Shown here: positions 1 through 7,280 of the stretch, one piece after another | Layout: each line of letters opens with the position of its first letter | Numbering within the stretch: position 1 is the stretch's first letter | Origin: Pseudomonadota bacterium | GTDB lineage: Bacteria; Pseudomonadota; Gammaproteobacteria; Arenicellales; Arenicellaceae | Direction: 5' to 3' | DNA: 8,186 nt | Assembly (NCBI GenBank): GCA_018660405.1 | Contig: JABJKL010000101.1 | Location: 1 to 8,186, forward strand | Notes under the pieces: generated by a model | The model's database searches: none | The model's input: only the letters and a program-made list of their open reading frames with translations | Told to the model about the DNA's origin: nothing | Position numbers and translations under genes: made by a program

Positions 1-44
1 CCGCTGCCTACGTTAGCTAAGCGGACGAAACCGAAATCGCCGCA

Positions 45-296
45 GTGCAAGCCGCTGCCGCAGAAGCCGCTCAAGCCGCCCAAGTCGCAATAACAGCCGC
101 CGCAGCCGCAGAAGCCGCCATCTCGACTTTTGACGTATTGACTGAATCCGAAAAAGCTGAAGAAGCCGAAGATGCAGCGCAAGAAGCGTTGATCGCAGCC
201 AGAGAAGCGTCTCAAGCGACAGAAACAGCAGCCAGACAAGCCGAAGAAGAAGCGGGCACAGAAGAAACAGAAACTTCTCCAGAAGCTTCGGATTAA
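45..296 (+). CDS. Ala/Glu-rich low-complexity small protein, uncertain, possibly a gene remnant
   Basis: This frame would encode 83 residues, made almost entirely of Ala, Glu, Gln, Thr and Ser. Residues 1-60 suggest a long amphipathic or coiled-coil helix; the last 20 residues are acidic and probably disordered. There is no signal peptide, lipobox or Cys, so it is not the small LppL/YifL-type lipoprotein often found before lysA in this class. I recognise no family. The start is a GTG inside the helical stretch with no Shine-Dalgarno sequence. An in-frame TAA lies at 18-20, and the eight codons between it and the GTG (ADETEIAA) have the same composition as the ORF. The frame may therefore be the 3' part of a longer gene broken by a nonsense codon, or a short gene with an odd start. 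The 14-base string GCCGCAGAAGCCGC occurs at 57-70 and 105-118, in frame and 48 bases apart, which suggests internal duplication. lysA starts 25 bases after the stop. Chance coding in low-complexity DNA is not excluded. Confidence 0.4.
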   Translation: MQAAAAEAAQAAQVAITAAAAAEAAISTFDVLTESEKAEEAEDAAQEALIAAREASQATETAARQAEEEAGTEETETSPEASD

Positions 297-321
297 CGGT
301 AATCGCCAGCGTTGGTTATCT

Positions 322-1578
322 GTGGATCATTTCGATTATCTAGGCGGCCAGCTATGTGCTGAAGACGTCAACCTCGAAGACCTGGCTCGCGAGGTAGGTA
401 CGCCCTGTTACGTCTATTCACGCGCAACACTCGAGCGGCATTGGCATGCATTCGACTCTGCTTTGTCGGAAGTGCGGCATCTAGTTTGCTACTCGGTTAA
501 AGCCAACTCGAACCTGGGGGTTCTGAACCTTTTTGCCCGACTTGGATCTGGTTTTGACATTGTGTCGGTCGGTGAGCTCGAACGCGTCATACTAGCCGGT
601 GGCGATCCTGCCAAAACGATCTATTCAGGTGTCGCCAAAAAAGAACACGAAATAAGCCGCGCCCTGGAAGCAGGCATTCGCTGTATCAATGTAGAATCTT
701 CCGCAGAGCTACACCGCGTAAATAAAGTTGCCAGCAATTTAAACTGTGTTGCTCCGGTATCAATACGAGTAAATCCGGATGTAGATGCAAAAACCCACCC
801 TTATATCGCGACCGGACTCAACCAAGCCAAATTTGGCATTCAAATTGACGAAGCACTCGAAACTTACCAACTTATCGAGTCGATGGAACATGTCCACACT
901 CACGGCATTGCCTGCCATATAGGTTCGCAAATAACGGAGGTTGGCCCATTTGTTAATGCGCTGGATAGACTGTTAGCCCTGCTTGGTCGCTTGGCAGCTG
1001 ACAACATCCATATTGATGAATTGGACTTGGGCGGTGGCCTTGGCATTCGATATCAAAATGAGCAACCACCCTCACCAGATGAATACGCAGCCGCAATTAT
1101 TGAAACTCTAAACCAGCATGAGCAAGACATCCAGATCAACATCGAACCAGGACGTGCCATTATGGGCAATGCTGGCGTGTTGCTCAGCAAGGTCGAATAT
1201 CTCAAGCATAATCGTGAAAAAAATTTCGCTATCATCGACGCGGGAATGAACGACTTTTTGCGTCCGGCGCTCTATCAGGCTTGGCATGAGATATTGCCGA
1301 CCCAAACATCAGAACCACGAACAGCCGCAATCTACGATGTTGTCGGTCCAATATGTGAAACGGGTGATGTTCTCGGCGCTGACCGGGAACTATCCATTGC
1401 TGCGCAAGACGTGCTCGCTATTCGCTCGGCTGGCGCCTATGGCGCTGTGATGAGTTCAAACTACAATACCCGCCCCCGCCCAGCCGAAGTAATTGTAGAC
1501 AAGGACAATTGGTATGTGACACGACAGCTCGAGACTATCGATACTATGGTTGCCGGAGAGAGCCAGCTGCCCGATTGA
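322..1578 (+). CDS. lysA: Diaminopimelate decarboxylase
   Basis: LysA is a cytosolic PLP enzyme that decarboxylates meso-2,6-diaminopimelate to L-lysine and CO2, the last step of lysine synthesis. The 418-residue length is normal. It has the fold-type III barrel followed by a C-terminal beta domain. Visible landmarks are the PLP lysine K60 in CYSVKANSN, H199 in HIGSQ, the phosphate-binding GGG at 237-239, EPGR at 275-278, the catalytic C345 in VGPICETGD (supplied across the dimer interface in this family) and Y373 in GAYG. The GTG start at 322 is chosen because it gives the MDHF-type N-terminus usual for gammaproteobacterial LysA. No clear Shine-Dalgarno sequence precedes it. It is the first well-supported gene of the + strand cluster. 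aroE follows after 37 bases, whereas dapF is the usual downstream partner in relatives such as Pseudomonas. The gene looks intact and functional. Confidence 0.97.
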   Translation: MDHFDYLGGQLCAEDVNLEDLAREVGTPCYVYSRATLERHWHAFDSALSEVRHLVCYSVKANSNLGVLNLFARLGSGFDIVSVGELERVILAGGDPAKTIYSGVAKKEHEISRALEAGIRCINVESSAELHRVNKVASNLNCVAPVSIRVNPDVDAKTHPYIATGLNQAKFGIQIDEALETYQLIESMEHVHTHGIACHIGSQITEVGPFVNALDRLLALLGRLAADNIHIDELDLGGGLGIRYQNEQPPSPDEYAAAIIETLNQHEQDIQINIEPGRAIMGNAGVLLSKVEYLKHNREKNFAIIDAGMNDFLRPALYQAWHEILPTQTSEPRTAAIYDVVGPICETGDVLGADRELSIAAQDVLAIRSAGAYGAVMSSNYNTRPRPAEVIVDKDNWYVTRQLETIDTMVAGESQLPD

Positions 1579-1615
1579 TTGCCGGAGCTGATCTACGATT
1601 GCGTTTTAGAGTGTA

Positions 1616-2428
1616 ATGAAACAATTTGCGGTTATTGGGGATCCTATTGAGCACAGTCTGTCTCCCCGCATACATACGCTGTTCGCAGCGCAAGCAGGGA
1701 TTGATCTCGAATATCGCAAATTACGAGTTCACGCCACTGAGCTACAGCGCGATATCGAAACATTCTTTACCAACGGCGGCACCGGTCTCAATATAACCGT
1801 GCCGCACAAGCAAACCGTATTCAAGCTTTGTAAAAGCCTTACTCCAAGAGCCCAGCTTGCTGGTGCTGTCAACACGCTCTACCTTGAAGACGGCAAGCTA
1901 GCGGGTGACAACACGGATGGTGTGGGTTTAGTACGAGATATATCGAACAATTTGCGAGTCACTTGTCGAAATTCCAAACTCCTCATTATTGGTGCTGGAG
2001 GAGCCAGTCGGGGCATTCTGGAGCCTCTGCTGGCGCTATCACCGGGCTCGATTGATATTGCAAATAGAACCCATTCGAAAGCAGTTGAATTGGTCAGCCT
2101 ATTCCAACACCTCGGCAAAATACGCGCCTTGTCATTTAGCGAGCTGAGTATCGAATATGATGTCGTTGTCAATGCAAGCTCTAGCTCACTTCAAGATGAT
2201 ATCCCGGCGATACCCGAACATTGCCTGACAAAATCCGAATTAGCCTACGACTTAATGTATGCAAGCACGGCCACGCCGTTCATGGCGTTTGCCGCGCAAG
2301 CTGGCGCTCAACAACAATCCGACGGACTCGGCATGTTGGTTGAACAAGCGGCAGAGGCGTTCTCAATCTGGCATGGATACAAACCTGAAACGCAATCTGT
2401 GATCGCCAGCCTGCGGTCACTACATTAG
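1616..2428 (+). CDS. aroE: Shikimate dehydrogenase (NADP+)
   Basis: AroE reversibly reduces 3-dehydroshikimate to shikimate with NADPH in the aromatic amino-acid pathway, in the cytosol. The 270 residues match the AroE family. The N-terminal substrate domain carries SLS at 14-16, NITVPHK at 59-65 with catalytic K65, and GDNTDG at 97-102 with catalytic D101. The Rossmann domain has the glycine loop GAGGASRG at 126-133 and NRT at 150-152, which fits an NADP(H)-specific AroE rather than a YdiB-like enzyme. The C-terminal DGLGMLVEQAA at 236-246 closes the active site. Two usual motifs vary slightly: NASSSSL (185-191) where NATSSGL is typical, and YDLMYASTATPF (211-222) where YGxxxTPF is typical. 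Neither removes a known catalytic residue. The ATG at 1616 has only a weak TAGAG four bases upstream. The gene lies 37 bases after lysA and 17 bases before prlC, so co-transcription is likely. Confidence 0.95.
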   Translation: MKQFAVIGDPIEHSLSPRIHTLFAAQAGIDLEYRKLRVHATELQRDIETFFTNGGTGLNITVPHKQTVFKLCKSLTPRAQLAGAVNTLYLEDGKLAGDNTDGVGLVRDISNNLRVTCRNSKLLIIGAGGASRGILEPLLALSPGSIDIANRTHSKAVELVSLFQHLGKIRALSFSELSIEYDVVVNASSSSLQDDIPAIPEHCLTKSELAYDLMYASTATPFMAFAAQAGAQQQSDGLGMLVEQAAEAFSIWHGYKPETQSVIASLRSLH

Positions 2429-2445
2429 CTGCCCCGCTTATTTTT

Positions 2446-4512
2446 ATGACTGACCTTGAGAAAAGCCTCTATCGGCGCTTACCTCGATTTAACCAAATCG
2501 TACTTACCGAAATTCCGACTCAACTGGAGGAATGCCTACAAAAAGCGGGTAATAAAGTCGCGAAACTGGTGGATCAGACAAGCACCGATTTTGACCTCTC
2601 GTTGCTTGATCATATGAACGAGATTGAAGAGTCAATTAGCCTCGTTTGGTCTCCGATTACGCATCTTAATGGTGTCGCTGACAGCGACGAGCTTCGAAAA
2701 CTATTTCCCGACTGCCTGGCAAAAGTGTCTAAGTTCTACAATGAGCTTGGCCAAAACCGTAAGCTTTTTAATTGTTACCTGGCACTACAGCAACACCCAA
2801 AATTTGAATTTCTCGACACCGAGCGGGCACGCGTTATTACCAACGCGATACGCGACTTTCGGCTTGCCGGTGTAGACCTGGAAGGTCAGGCACGTGATGA
2901 ATTCCGCGCACTAAAAGCCAAGTTATCCGCGCTGGGTAATCGCTTTGAACGTAATTTACTCGATGCCACAGAAAGTTGGCAGCTGGATATTACTGACGAG
3001 CAACTGCTGGCCGGGCTGCCCCAAAGTGCCATTGATCTCGGCCGACAAACAGCCCAGGCGGCTGACGTTGACGGATGGCGTTTTGGCTTGCAGATGCCTT
3101 CATATCTGCCAATCATGCGCTATGCCGATAACCGTGAGCTGCGAGAGCGAATGTACAGGGCACATTCTATTCGTGCCAGCGAACTGCAAAATGATGGTGA
3201 GCAAGATAACACCGTCATTATTCAAGAAATATTGCAAACTCGCCAAACGCTCGCCAAACTGCAAAATCGCCCTCACTTTGCAGATTACGCGCTAACCACA
3301 AAAATGGCGAAAGATGCGGATGAGGTGATTTCGTTTTTGGCGGAATTGACTGCCAAGGCGAAACCCATCGCACAGCAGGAAAAGGTCGACTTGACGAAAT
3401 TTTCCAACGAAATCGGTGGACCCGAAAAACTGGAAGCCTGGGACCTGGCTTATTACAGCGAAAAATTGCGTGAACAAAATTTCTCGTTTTCAGTTGAGGA
3501 AGTAAAAGAATATTTCGTTGCAGATACGGTAATGGAAGGCCTGTTCGAAATAGTAACCCGCCTGTTTGGCATTGCTGCACGTGCCGCCAACCCACCGAAC
3601 GCCTGGCACTATGATGTTGGTTTTTATGAACTCCTCGACGAGAACCAGAAAGTTATTGGCGCGTTTTATACCGACCTGTATGCCCGGCAAGGTAAGCGCG
3701 GTGGCGCATGGATGGATACCTGTCTTGACCGGCGTTTGCGAAACAACAAGTTAGAATTGCCGGTCGCTTATTTAACCTGCAATTTCACACCACCTCTTGC
3801 CAAGCGCCCAAGCCTGTTAACACACGATGAAGTAGAAACTTTATTCCACGAATTCGGGCACTGTTTGCATCACTTGTTAACGATGGTAAATCAACCCGAC
3901 GTCGGCGGCATCAATGGCGTTGCATGGGATGCGGTCGAGCTACCTAGTCAGTTTTTAGAGCACTGGTGCTGGCAACGGGAATCACTGAACCTGATCGCCA
4001 AACACCATCAATCTGGCGAACCTATACCGGAAGATCTGGTAGTAAAAATGCGTTCAGCCAAAACTTTTCAATCGGGTTTGCAAACTCTGCGGCAAATTGA
4101 GCTCGCACTGTTTGATATGCAGATACATACGTCTTACGATGCCTTCGGTAGTGACTCGGTGCAAAATATACTGGATACGATCCGCAGTGAAATCGCGGTA
4201 CTTCCAAGCCCCGATTTCAACCGCTTCCAAAATAGTTTCTCTCATATTTTTGCAGGCGGCTACGCCGCAGGCTACTATAGCTACAAATGGGCAGAAGTAT
4301 TGTCGAGTGATGCGTTTAGTCGCTTTGAAGAAGAAGGCGTTTTTAATCGAGACACCGGAGCCGATTTTCGCAACATCATCCTTGCGCGCGGCGGCTCAGA
4401 AGATGTTACCGATTTATTTAGGCGCTTCCGGGGCAGACTGCCCGACATTAGCGCGCTACTTCGTCATACGGGTTTAACGATAACGACCGTACAGCAAGGC
4501 CATCAAGATTAA
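2446..4512 (+). CDS. prlC: Oligopeptidase A, M3 family zinc metallopeptidase
   Basis: PrlC (OpdA) is a soluble cytosolic endopeptidase that degrades short peptides, including cleaved signal peptides. The 688 residues are close to the E. coli protein. Roughly the first 200 residues form the helical N-terminal part; the M3 catalytic domain follows. The zinc site is HEFGH at 468-472 (ligands H468 and H472, catalytic E469), with the third ligand E498 in VELPSQ, 30 residues after H468. The substrate-binding tyrosine-rich stretch GYAAGYYSYKW ends at W615. The C-terminal ILARGGSEDV and LFRRFRGR segments are also typical. There is no signal peptide, which agrees with a cytosolic location. The ATG at 2446 is used because the LPRFNQI segment typical of OpdA N-termini follows about 12 residues later; no Shine-Dalgarno sequence is visible. 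It sits 17 bases after aroE and 17 bases before the next gene's preferred ATG. Dcp is a related M3 alternative, but the overall sequence fits OpdA better. Confidence 0.95.
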   Translation: MTDLEKSLYRRLPRFNQIVLTEIPTQLEECLQKAGNKVAKLVDQTSTDFDLSLLDHMNEIEESISLVWSPITHLNGVADSDELRKLFPDCLAKVSKFYNELGQNRKLFNCYLALQQHPKFEFLDTERARVITNAIRDFRLAGVDLEGQARDEFRALKAKLSALGNRFERNLLDATESWQLDITDEQLLAGLPQSAIDLGRQTAQAADVDGWRFGLQMPSYLPIMRYADNRELRERMYRAHSIRASELQNDGEQDNTVIIQEILQTRQTLAKLQNRPHFADYALTTKMAKDADEVISFLAELTAKAKPIAQQEKVDLTKFSNEIGGPEKLEAWDLAYYSEKLREQNFSFSVEEVKEYFVADTVMEGLFEIVTRLFGIAARAANPPNAWHYDVGFYELLDENQKVIGAFYTDLYARQGKRGGAWMDTCLDRRLRNNKLELPVAYLTCNFTPPLAKRPSLLTHDEVETLFHEFGHCLHHLLTMVNQPDVGGINGVAWDAVELPSQFLEHWCWQRESLNLIAKHHQSGEPIPEDLVVKMRSAKTFQSGLQTLRQIELALFDMQIHTSYDAFGSDSVQNILDTIRSEIAVLPSPDFNRFQNSFSHIFAGGYAAGYYSYKWAEVLSSDAFSRFEEEGVFNRDTGADFRNIILARGGSEDVTDLFRRFRGRLPDISALLRHTGLTITTVQQGHQD

Positions 4513-4529
4513 TGTAATTGGGTACTCAA

Positions 4530-5039
4530 ATGCTATTCTCAAAAAGAATACTGATATTAATTGCACTGTTGCTCCCCACCACCAGCTACACCGCAACGCT
4601 CTATAAATGGATAGATGCCGAAGGAAACATCAGCTATCAGGATTCGCCGCCGCCGGACGAATTCCGGATTCTTGAGCAACGTGAACTAGCAGATGCAGAC
4701 GTCGACGAGCGCGATCAATACAATCGTCGTTTGGCAAAAACCCAGCCGATTGATCTATTCACCACCGAAAATTGTGACGTCTGCGAATTGGTTCGTTTCA
4801 ATTTGAACCAACTTGGCATACCGTTTAATGAGCAAACACTGTTTGAAAATAAAATCGCCCAGCAGCAACTCAGAGAACGCAGCGGTGGCTTAAACGCTCC
4901 GAGCTTGTTCATTGCAAATCAACTTCTCACCTCGTACAGCCTGTCCTCCCTTAAAGCAGCCGCAATTACTGCCGGTTACCGCCCCAAAAACGCAATGACA
5001 GCGCGAACAGGCGAAAATAATAGCGATAAAGGCATATAA
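4530..5039 (+). CDS. Exported DUF4124-glutaredoxin family protein
   Basis: The predicted protein has 169 residues in three parts. Residues 1-22 look like a Sec signal peptide: Lys/Arg at 5-6, a hydrophobic ILILIALLLP run, then a small-residue region with cleavage near 19-22. Residues about 23-45 (LYKWIDAEGNISYQDSPPP) are a clear DUF4124 segment, common at the N-terminus of exported gammaproteobacterial proteins. Residues about 74-150 look like a glutaredoxin/thioredoxin fold: a strand IDLFTT, the redox pair C82-D-V-C85, and a cis-proline-type APSLFI with P124. It is probably a periplasmic thiol-disulfide protein; its substrate is unknown. The ATG at 4530 is preferred. A TTG at 4518 would add four residues, but neither start has a good Shine-Dalgarno sequence. 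The gene sits between prlC and the tail-specific protease gene, which hints at a link to envelope protein quality control, but this is inference. Confidence 0.85.
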   Translation: MLFSKRILILIALLLPTTSYTATLYKWIDAEGNISYQDSPPPDEFRILEQRELADADVDERDQYNRRLAKTQPIDLFTTENCDVCELVRFNLNQLGIPFNEQTLFENKIAQQQLRERSGGLNAPSLFIANQLLTSYSLSSLKAAAITAGYRPKNAMTARTGENNSDKGI

Positions 5040-5043
5040 ACGA

Positions 5044-5061
5044 CTGCGTTATTAGACGCAG
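5044..5061 (+). other. Perfect 6-bp hairpin between the glutaredoxin gene and prc
   Basis: CTGCGT at 5044-5049 is the exact reverse complement of ACGCAG at 5056-5061, with a 6-base loop TATTAG. It begins four bases after the stop codon of the glutaredoxin gene. The bases that follow (GCGTTACTTC) have no T-run, so it is not a standard intrinsic terminator. It could trim or stabilise the 3' end of the upstream message, or it could be chance. Confidence 0.4.
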
Positions 5062-5078
5062 CGTTACTTCACTGTTAG

Positions 5079-5107
5079 TTGACAATGGCTACCGGGAAAT
5101 ACAGACT
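5079..5107 (+). promoter_or_regulatory. Possible sigma-70 promoter for prc
   Basis: TTGACA at 5079-5084 is an exact -35 consensus. After a 17-base spacer, CAGACT at 5102-5107 keeps the A at position 2 and T at position 6 of a -10 element but matches only three of six positions. Transcription would begin near 5114, almost at the preferred prc ATG at 5115, so the message would be nearly leaderless. The -10 is weak and the hexamer could be chance. Confidence 0.25.
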
Positions 5108-5114
5108 CAAAAAC

Positions 5115-7250
5115 ATGAAAACTTTTATTACACTATTGGCGCTATCGGGCGCCGCCCTACTCGTAAATTTATCAGCGAACGCAGCTGTTGAGCGAGTCGA
5201 TGAAAAAGATCTTTTCGCAACACCGGATATGGGCAAAACCATCGAGGGTGTATTGGGCATCACCAATCAATACCATTATCGGCCAATGGCGCTAGATGAT
5301 CAGTTATCTGGAAACTTGCTCGATCGCTATCTCGAGAGCCTTGATCCTACTAAAATCTACTTTTCGGCTGACGATATTGCCAATTATGAGCGCTACAGAA
5401 GCCGCCTGGATGACAGTTTAAAAAACCTCGACGTGTCGCCTGCGTTTGAGATTTTTAAAACTTTTCGCTTACGAGCAGATCAACGTGCCGCATATGCAAC
5501 AAGCGCTTTAGCATCTGAATTTGATTTCACCAAACCCGAATCCTTGCCGATTCGCAGCGATGAATCCGCTTGGTTCGAAACAATAACTGAGTTAGAAAAC
5601 TACTGGCACCAGCGCGTCAAGAATGACATCTTAAACCTGAAACTTAGCGAAACCCAAGCGGAAGAAATTTTGGAGTTACTCACCGCACGCTACCAACGTC
5701 AGGCGGACCGAGTGCACCAAATGGTGGCTGACGATGTATTCGAAATATTCATGAACGCCTATTCGCTCGAAGTAGAGCCCCACACCAGCTATTTTTCAAA
5801 ACGCTCTGCTGAAAATTTTCGCATTCGTCTTTCATTGTCTTTGGAGGGTATTGGCGCAGCCCTGGAAACAGATCTGGATTATGTGGTGGTAAACCGCGTG
5901 ATTGCTGGCGGCCCGGCTGATGAAAGCAACGAGATACATGCCGAGGATCGAATAGTTGGCGTCGGCCAAGGCGCGCTGGACGGTGGTGAAACGGAAGATA
6001 TGATCAACGTCATCGGATGGCGCTTGATGGACGTTGTTGACATGATTCGTGGCCCGAAAGGCTCGACTGTTCGACTTGAAATTCTTCCCAAAGATACGCC
6101 TCCAGGCTCAGCTCCGGAACTCGTAGAACTTGTAAGAGACAAAATAAAACTGGAAGAACAAGCCGCCAAACGGTCTGACATCGAAATTCAGGGTGAATCA
6201 GGCACCAGAAAAATGGCCGTCATATCAATTCCCTCGTTCTATTCAGATTTTGACGCGAGGGCCGCAAACGAAAAAGACTACCGCAGCAGTACCCGCGATG
6301 TGCGAAATCTACTTGACGATATTGAACCCGGAAGCGTTGACGGGATTATTATAGATTTGCGTAATAATGGTGGCGGGTCTCTGGATGAAGCCACCAGCCT
6401 CACGGGGCTTTTTGTTAAATCCGGACCTATCGTACAGATTCGATCGTCAGACAAGAAAATAGCGATTAAAAGAGACCCCGATCGAGGCATCGTTTATGAC
6501 GGTCCGCTGGCAGTTTTGGTTAATCGATACAGCGCCTCTGCGTCAGAGATCTTTGCAGGTGCCATACAAGATTATGGTCGTGGTTTGATTATCGGCGAAC
6601 GCACTTACGGCAAGGGGACGGTGCAACAACTTATTGATCTAAGCCAGGTTCTTAGAGAAGATGAAGAGCTCGGCCAATTTAAATTTACAACTGCCCAGTT
6701 TTTTCGTATATCGGGGAACAGTACCCAAAATCGCGGGGTCGAGCCGGATATCGAGCTAAATTTGGGTGAAAGTGATGAGGAATTTGGCGAACAAGCCTTG
6801 GAAAATGCGCTGCCGTGGGCATTAATAAAACCTGCACGATACGATGGCAATCCAATAATTACTTCAAATAACCAACAGCTAACAACAAGGCATATTGCCC
6901 GCACACAGAGCGATTCTGCCTTTATCTACTTACGTAATTCTAACGCAGCATCTCAAAAGTCACGTGATCTGGAAATGCTGTCTCTAGTGGAAAGCACCCG
7001 CGTACTGGAGCGTGAATCTTCTGAACAAGAAGGGCTTGCGCGATTGAATGCCTATCGTCATTCACTGAATCTCGAAGACGTGACCCTGGAAAACATGGGC
7101 GAGGAAGAAAATGAGCTTCCGGGTGGAGATGAACACTGGAATATCGTCATCCATAAGGAAGCTTCCAGGATCCTGCTGGACAGCCTTTTGTATGCCAAAT
7201 TGACGGCGGATACCAGCCATGAACTCAATCAAGGCGCGCCGCAAAATTGA
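5115..7250 (+). CDS. prc: Carboxy-terminal processing (tail-specific) protease, S41A family
   Basis: Prc/Tsp is a periplasmic serine protease that recognises hydrophobic C-termini and trims or degrades envelope proteins. From the ATG at 5115 it has 711 residues, slightly longer than E. coli Tsp. Residues 1-23 are a Sec signal peptide ending SANA. An N-terminal helical platform runs to about 235. The PDZ domain spans about 240-325 (LEGIGAAL, AGGPADES, IRGPKG). The S41 domain spans about 365-545 with IIIDLRNNGGG (411-421), catalytic S475 as the middle serine of SASASE, D486 in AIQDYG, and K500 in TYGKGTVQ. These equal S430, D441 and K455 of E. coli Tsp. The remaining residues form the long Tsp-type C-terminal extension (ALPW near its start), which short CtpA types lack. 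The start is uncertain: an ATG at 5085 and a TTG at 5079 are in frame and would add 10 or 12 residues. 5115 is chosen because it gives a classic short signal peptide. No start has a good Shine-Dalgarno sequence. Confidence 0.95.
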   Translation: MKTFITLLALSGAALLVNLSANAAVERVDEKDLFATPDMGKTIEGVLGITNQYHYRPMALDDQLSGNLLDRYLESLDPTKIYFSADDIANYERYRSRLDDSLKNLDVSPAFEIFKTFRLRADQRAAYATSALASEFDFTKPESLPIRSDESAWFETITELENYWHQRVKNDILNLKLSETQAEEILELLTARYQRQADRVHQMVADDVFEIFMNAYSLEVEPHTSYFSKRSAENFRIRLSLSLEGIGAALETDLDYVVVNRVIAGGPADESNEIHAEDRIVGVGQGALDGGETEDMINVIGWRLMDVVDMIRGPKGSTVRLEILPKDTPPGSAPELVELVRDKIKLEEQAAKRSDIEIQGESGTRKMAVISIPSFYSDFDARAANEKDYRSSTRDVRNLLDDIEPGSVDGIIIDLRNNGGGSLDEATSLTGLFVKSGPIVQIRSSDKKIAIKRDPDRGIVYDGPLAVLVNRYSASASEIFAGAIQDYGRGLIIGERTYGKGTVQQLIDLSQVLREDEELGQFKFTTAQFFRISGNSTQNRGVEPDIELNLGESDEEFGEQALENALPWALIKPARYDGNPIITSNNQQLTTRHIARTQSDSAFIYLRNSNAASQKSRDLEMLSLVESTRVLERESSEQEGLARLNAYRHSLNLEDVTLENMGEEENELPGGDEHWNIVIHKEASRILLDSLLYAKLTADTSHELNQGAPQN

Positions 7251-7263
7251 GAATGCGCTTTTT
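7231..7263 (+). terminator. Weak terminator-like stem with T-run at the end of prc
   Basis: AAGGCGC at 7231-7237 can pair with GCGCTTT at 7255-7261 (seven pairs, one G-U). TTTTT occupies 7259-7263, partly inside the stem. The loop is long (17 bases) and contains the prc stop codon. This is a poor intrinsic terminator at best, but it is the only candidate with a T-run in the gap between the convergent genes. Confidence 0.25.
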
Positions 7264-7280
7264 AGAGCCTTCTAGCTCTA
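7263..7280. repeat. Perfect 6-bp inverted repeat in the first tandem unit
   Basis: TAGAGC at 7263-7268 and GCTCTA at 7275-7280 are exact reverse complements around the loop CTTCTA. The next tandem unit carries a comparable but bulged stem, AAGAGC (7284-7289) with GCTTCTT (7296-7302), around CCTCTA. Neither is followed by a T-run in the needed direction, so a terminator role is not well supported. Confidence 0.45.

Noticed and set aside
256..286. Short inverted repeat CTTCT-CC-AGAAG and the palindrome GAAGCTTC near the end of the Ala-rich frame, as a possible lysA operator
   Set aside because: The two-base loop is sterically poor, the bases are part of Glu/Ser-rich codons, and nothing matches a known LysR-type site clearly enough to support a claim.
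1550..1587. Nine-base direct repeat TTGCCGGAG at 1550-1558 and 1579-1587, flanking the lysA stop
   Set aside because: It is short, has only two copies, one of them in coding sequence, and no mobile element or attachment-site features are nearby. Chance is a sufficient explanation.
2945..3295. A 116-codon + strand frame inside prlC
   Set aside because: prlC is continuous and conserved through this stretch, so this is an overlapping shadow frame and not evidence of a frameshift.
3218..3595. A 125-codon open frame on the - strand inside prlC
   Set aside because: It lies wholly antisense to a well-conserved stretch of prlC, has no recognisable domain or ribosome binding site, and its composition fits a shadow frame.
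4097..4477. A 126-codon + strand frame overlapping the 3' part of prlC
   Set aside because: It is out of frame with the conserved C-terminal M3 sequence, and its translation resembles no protein family I know.
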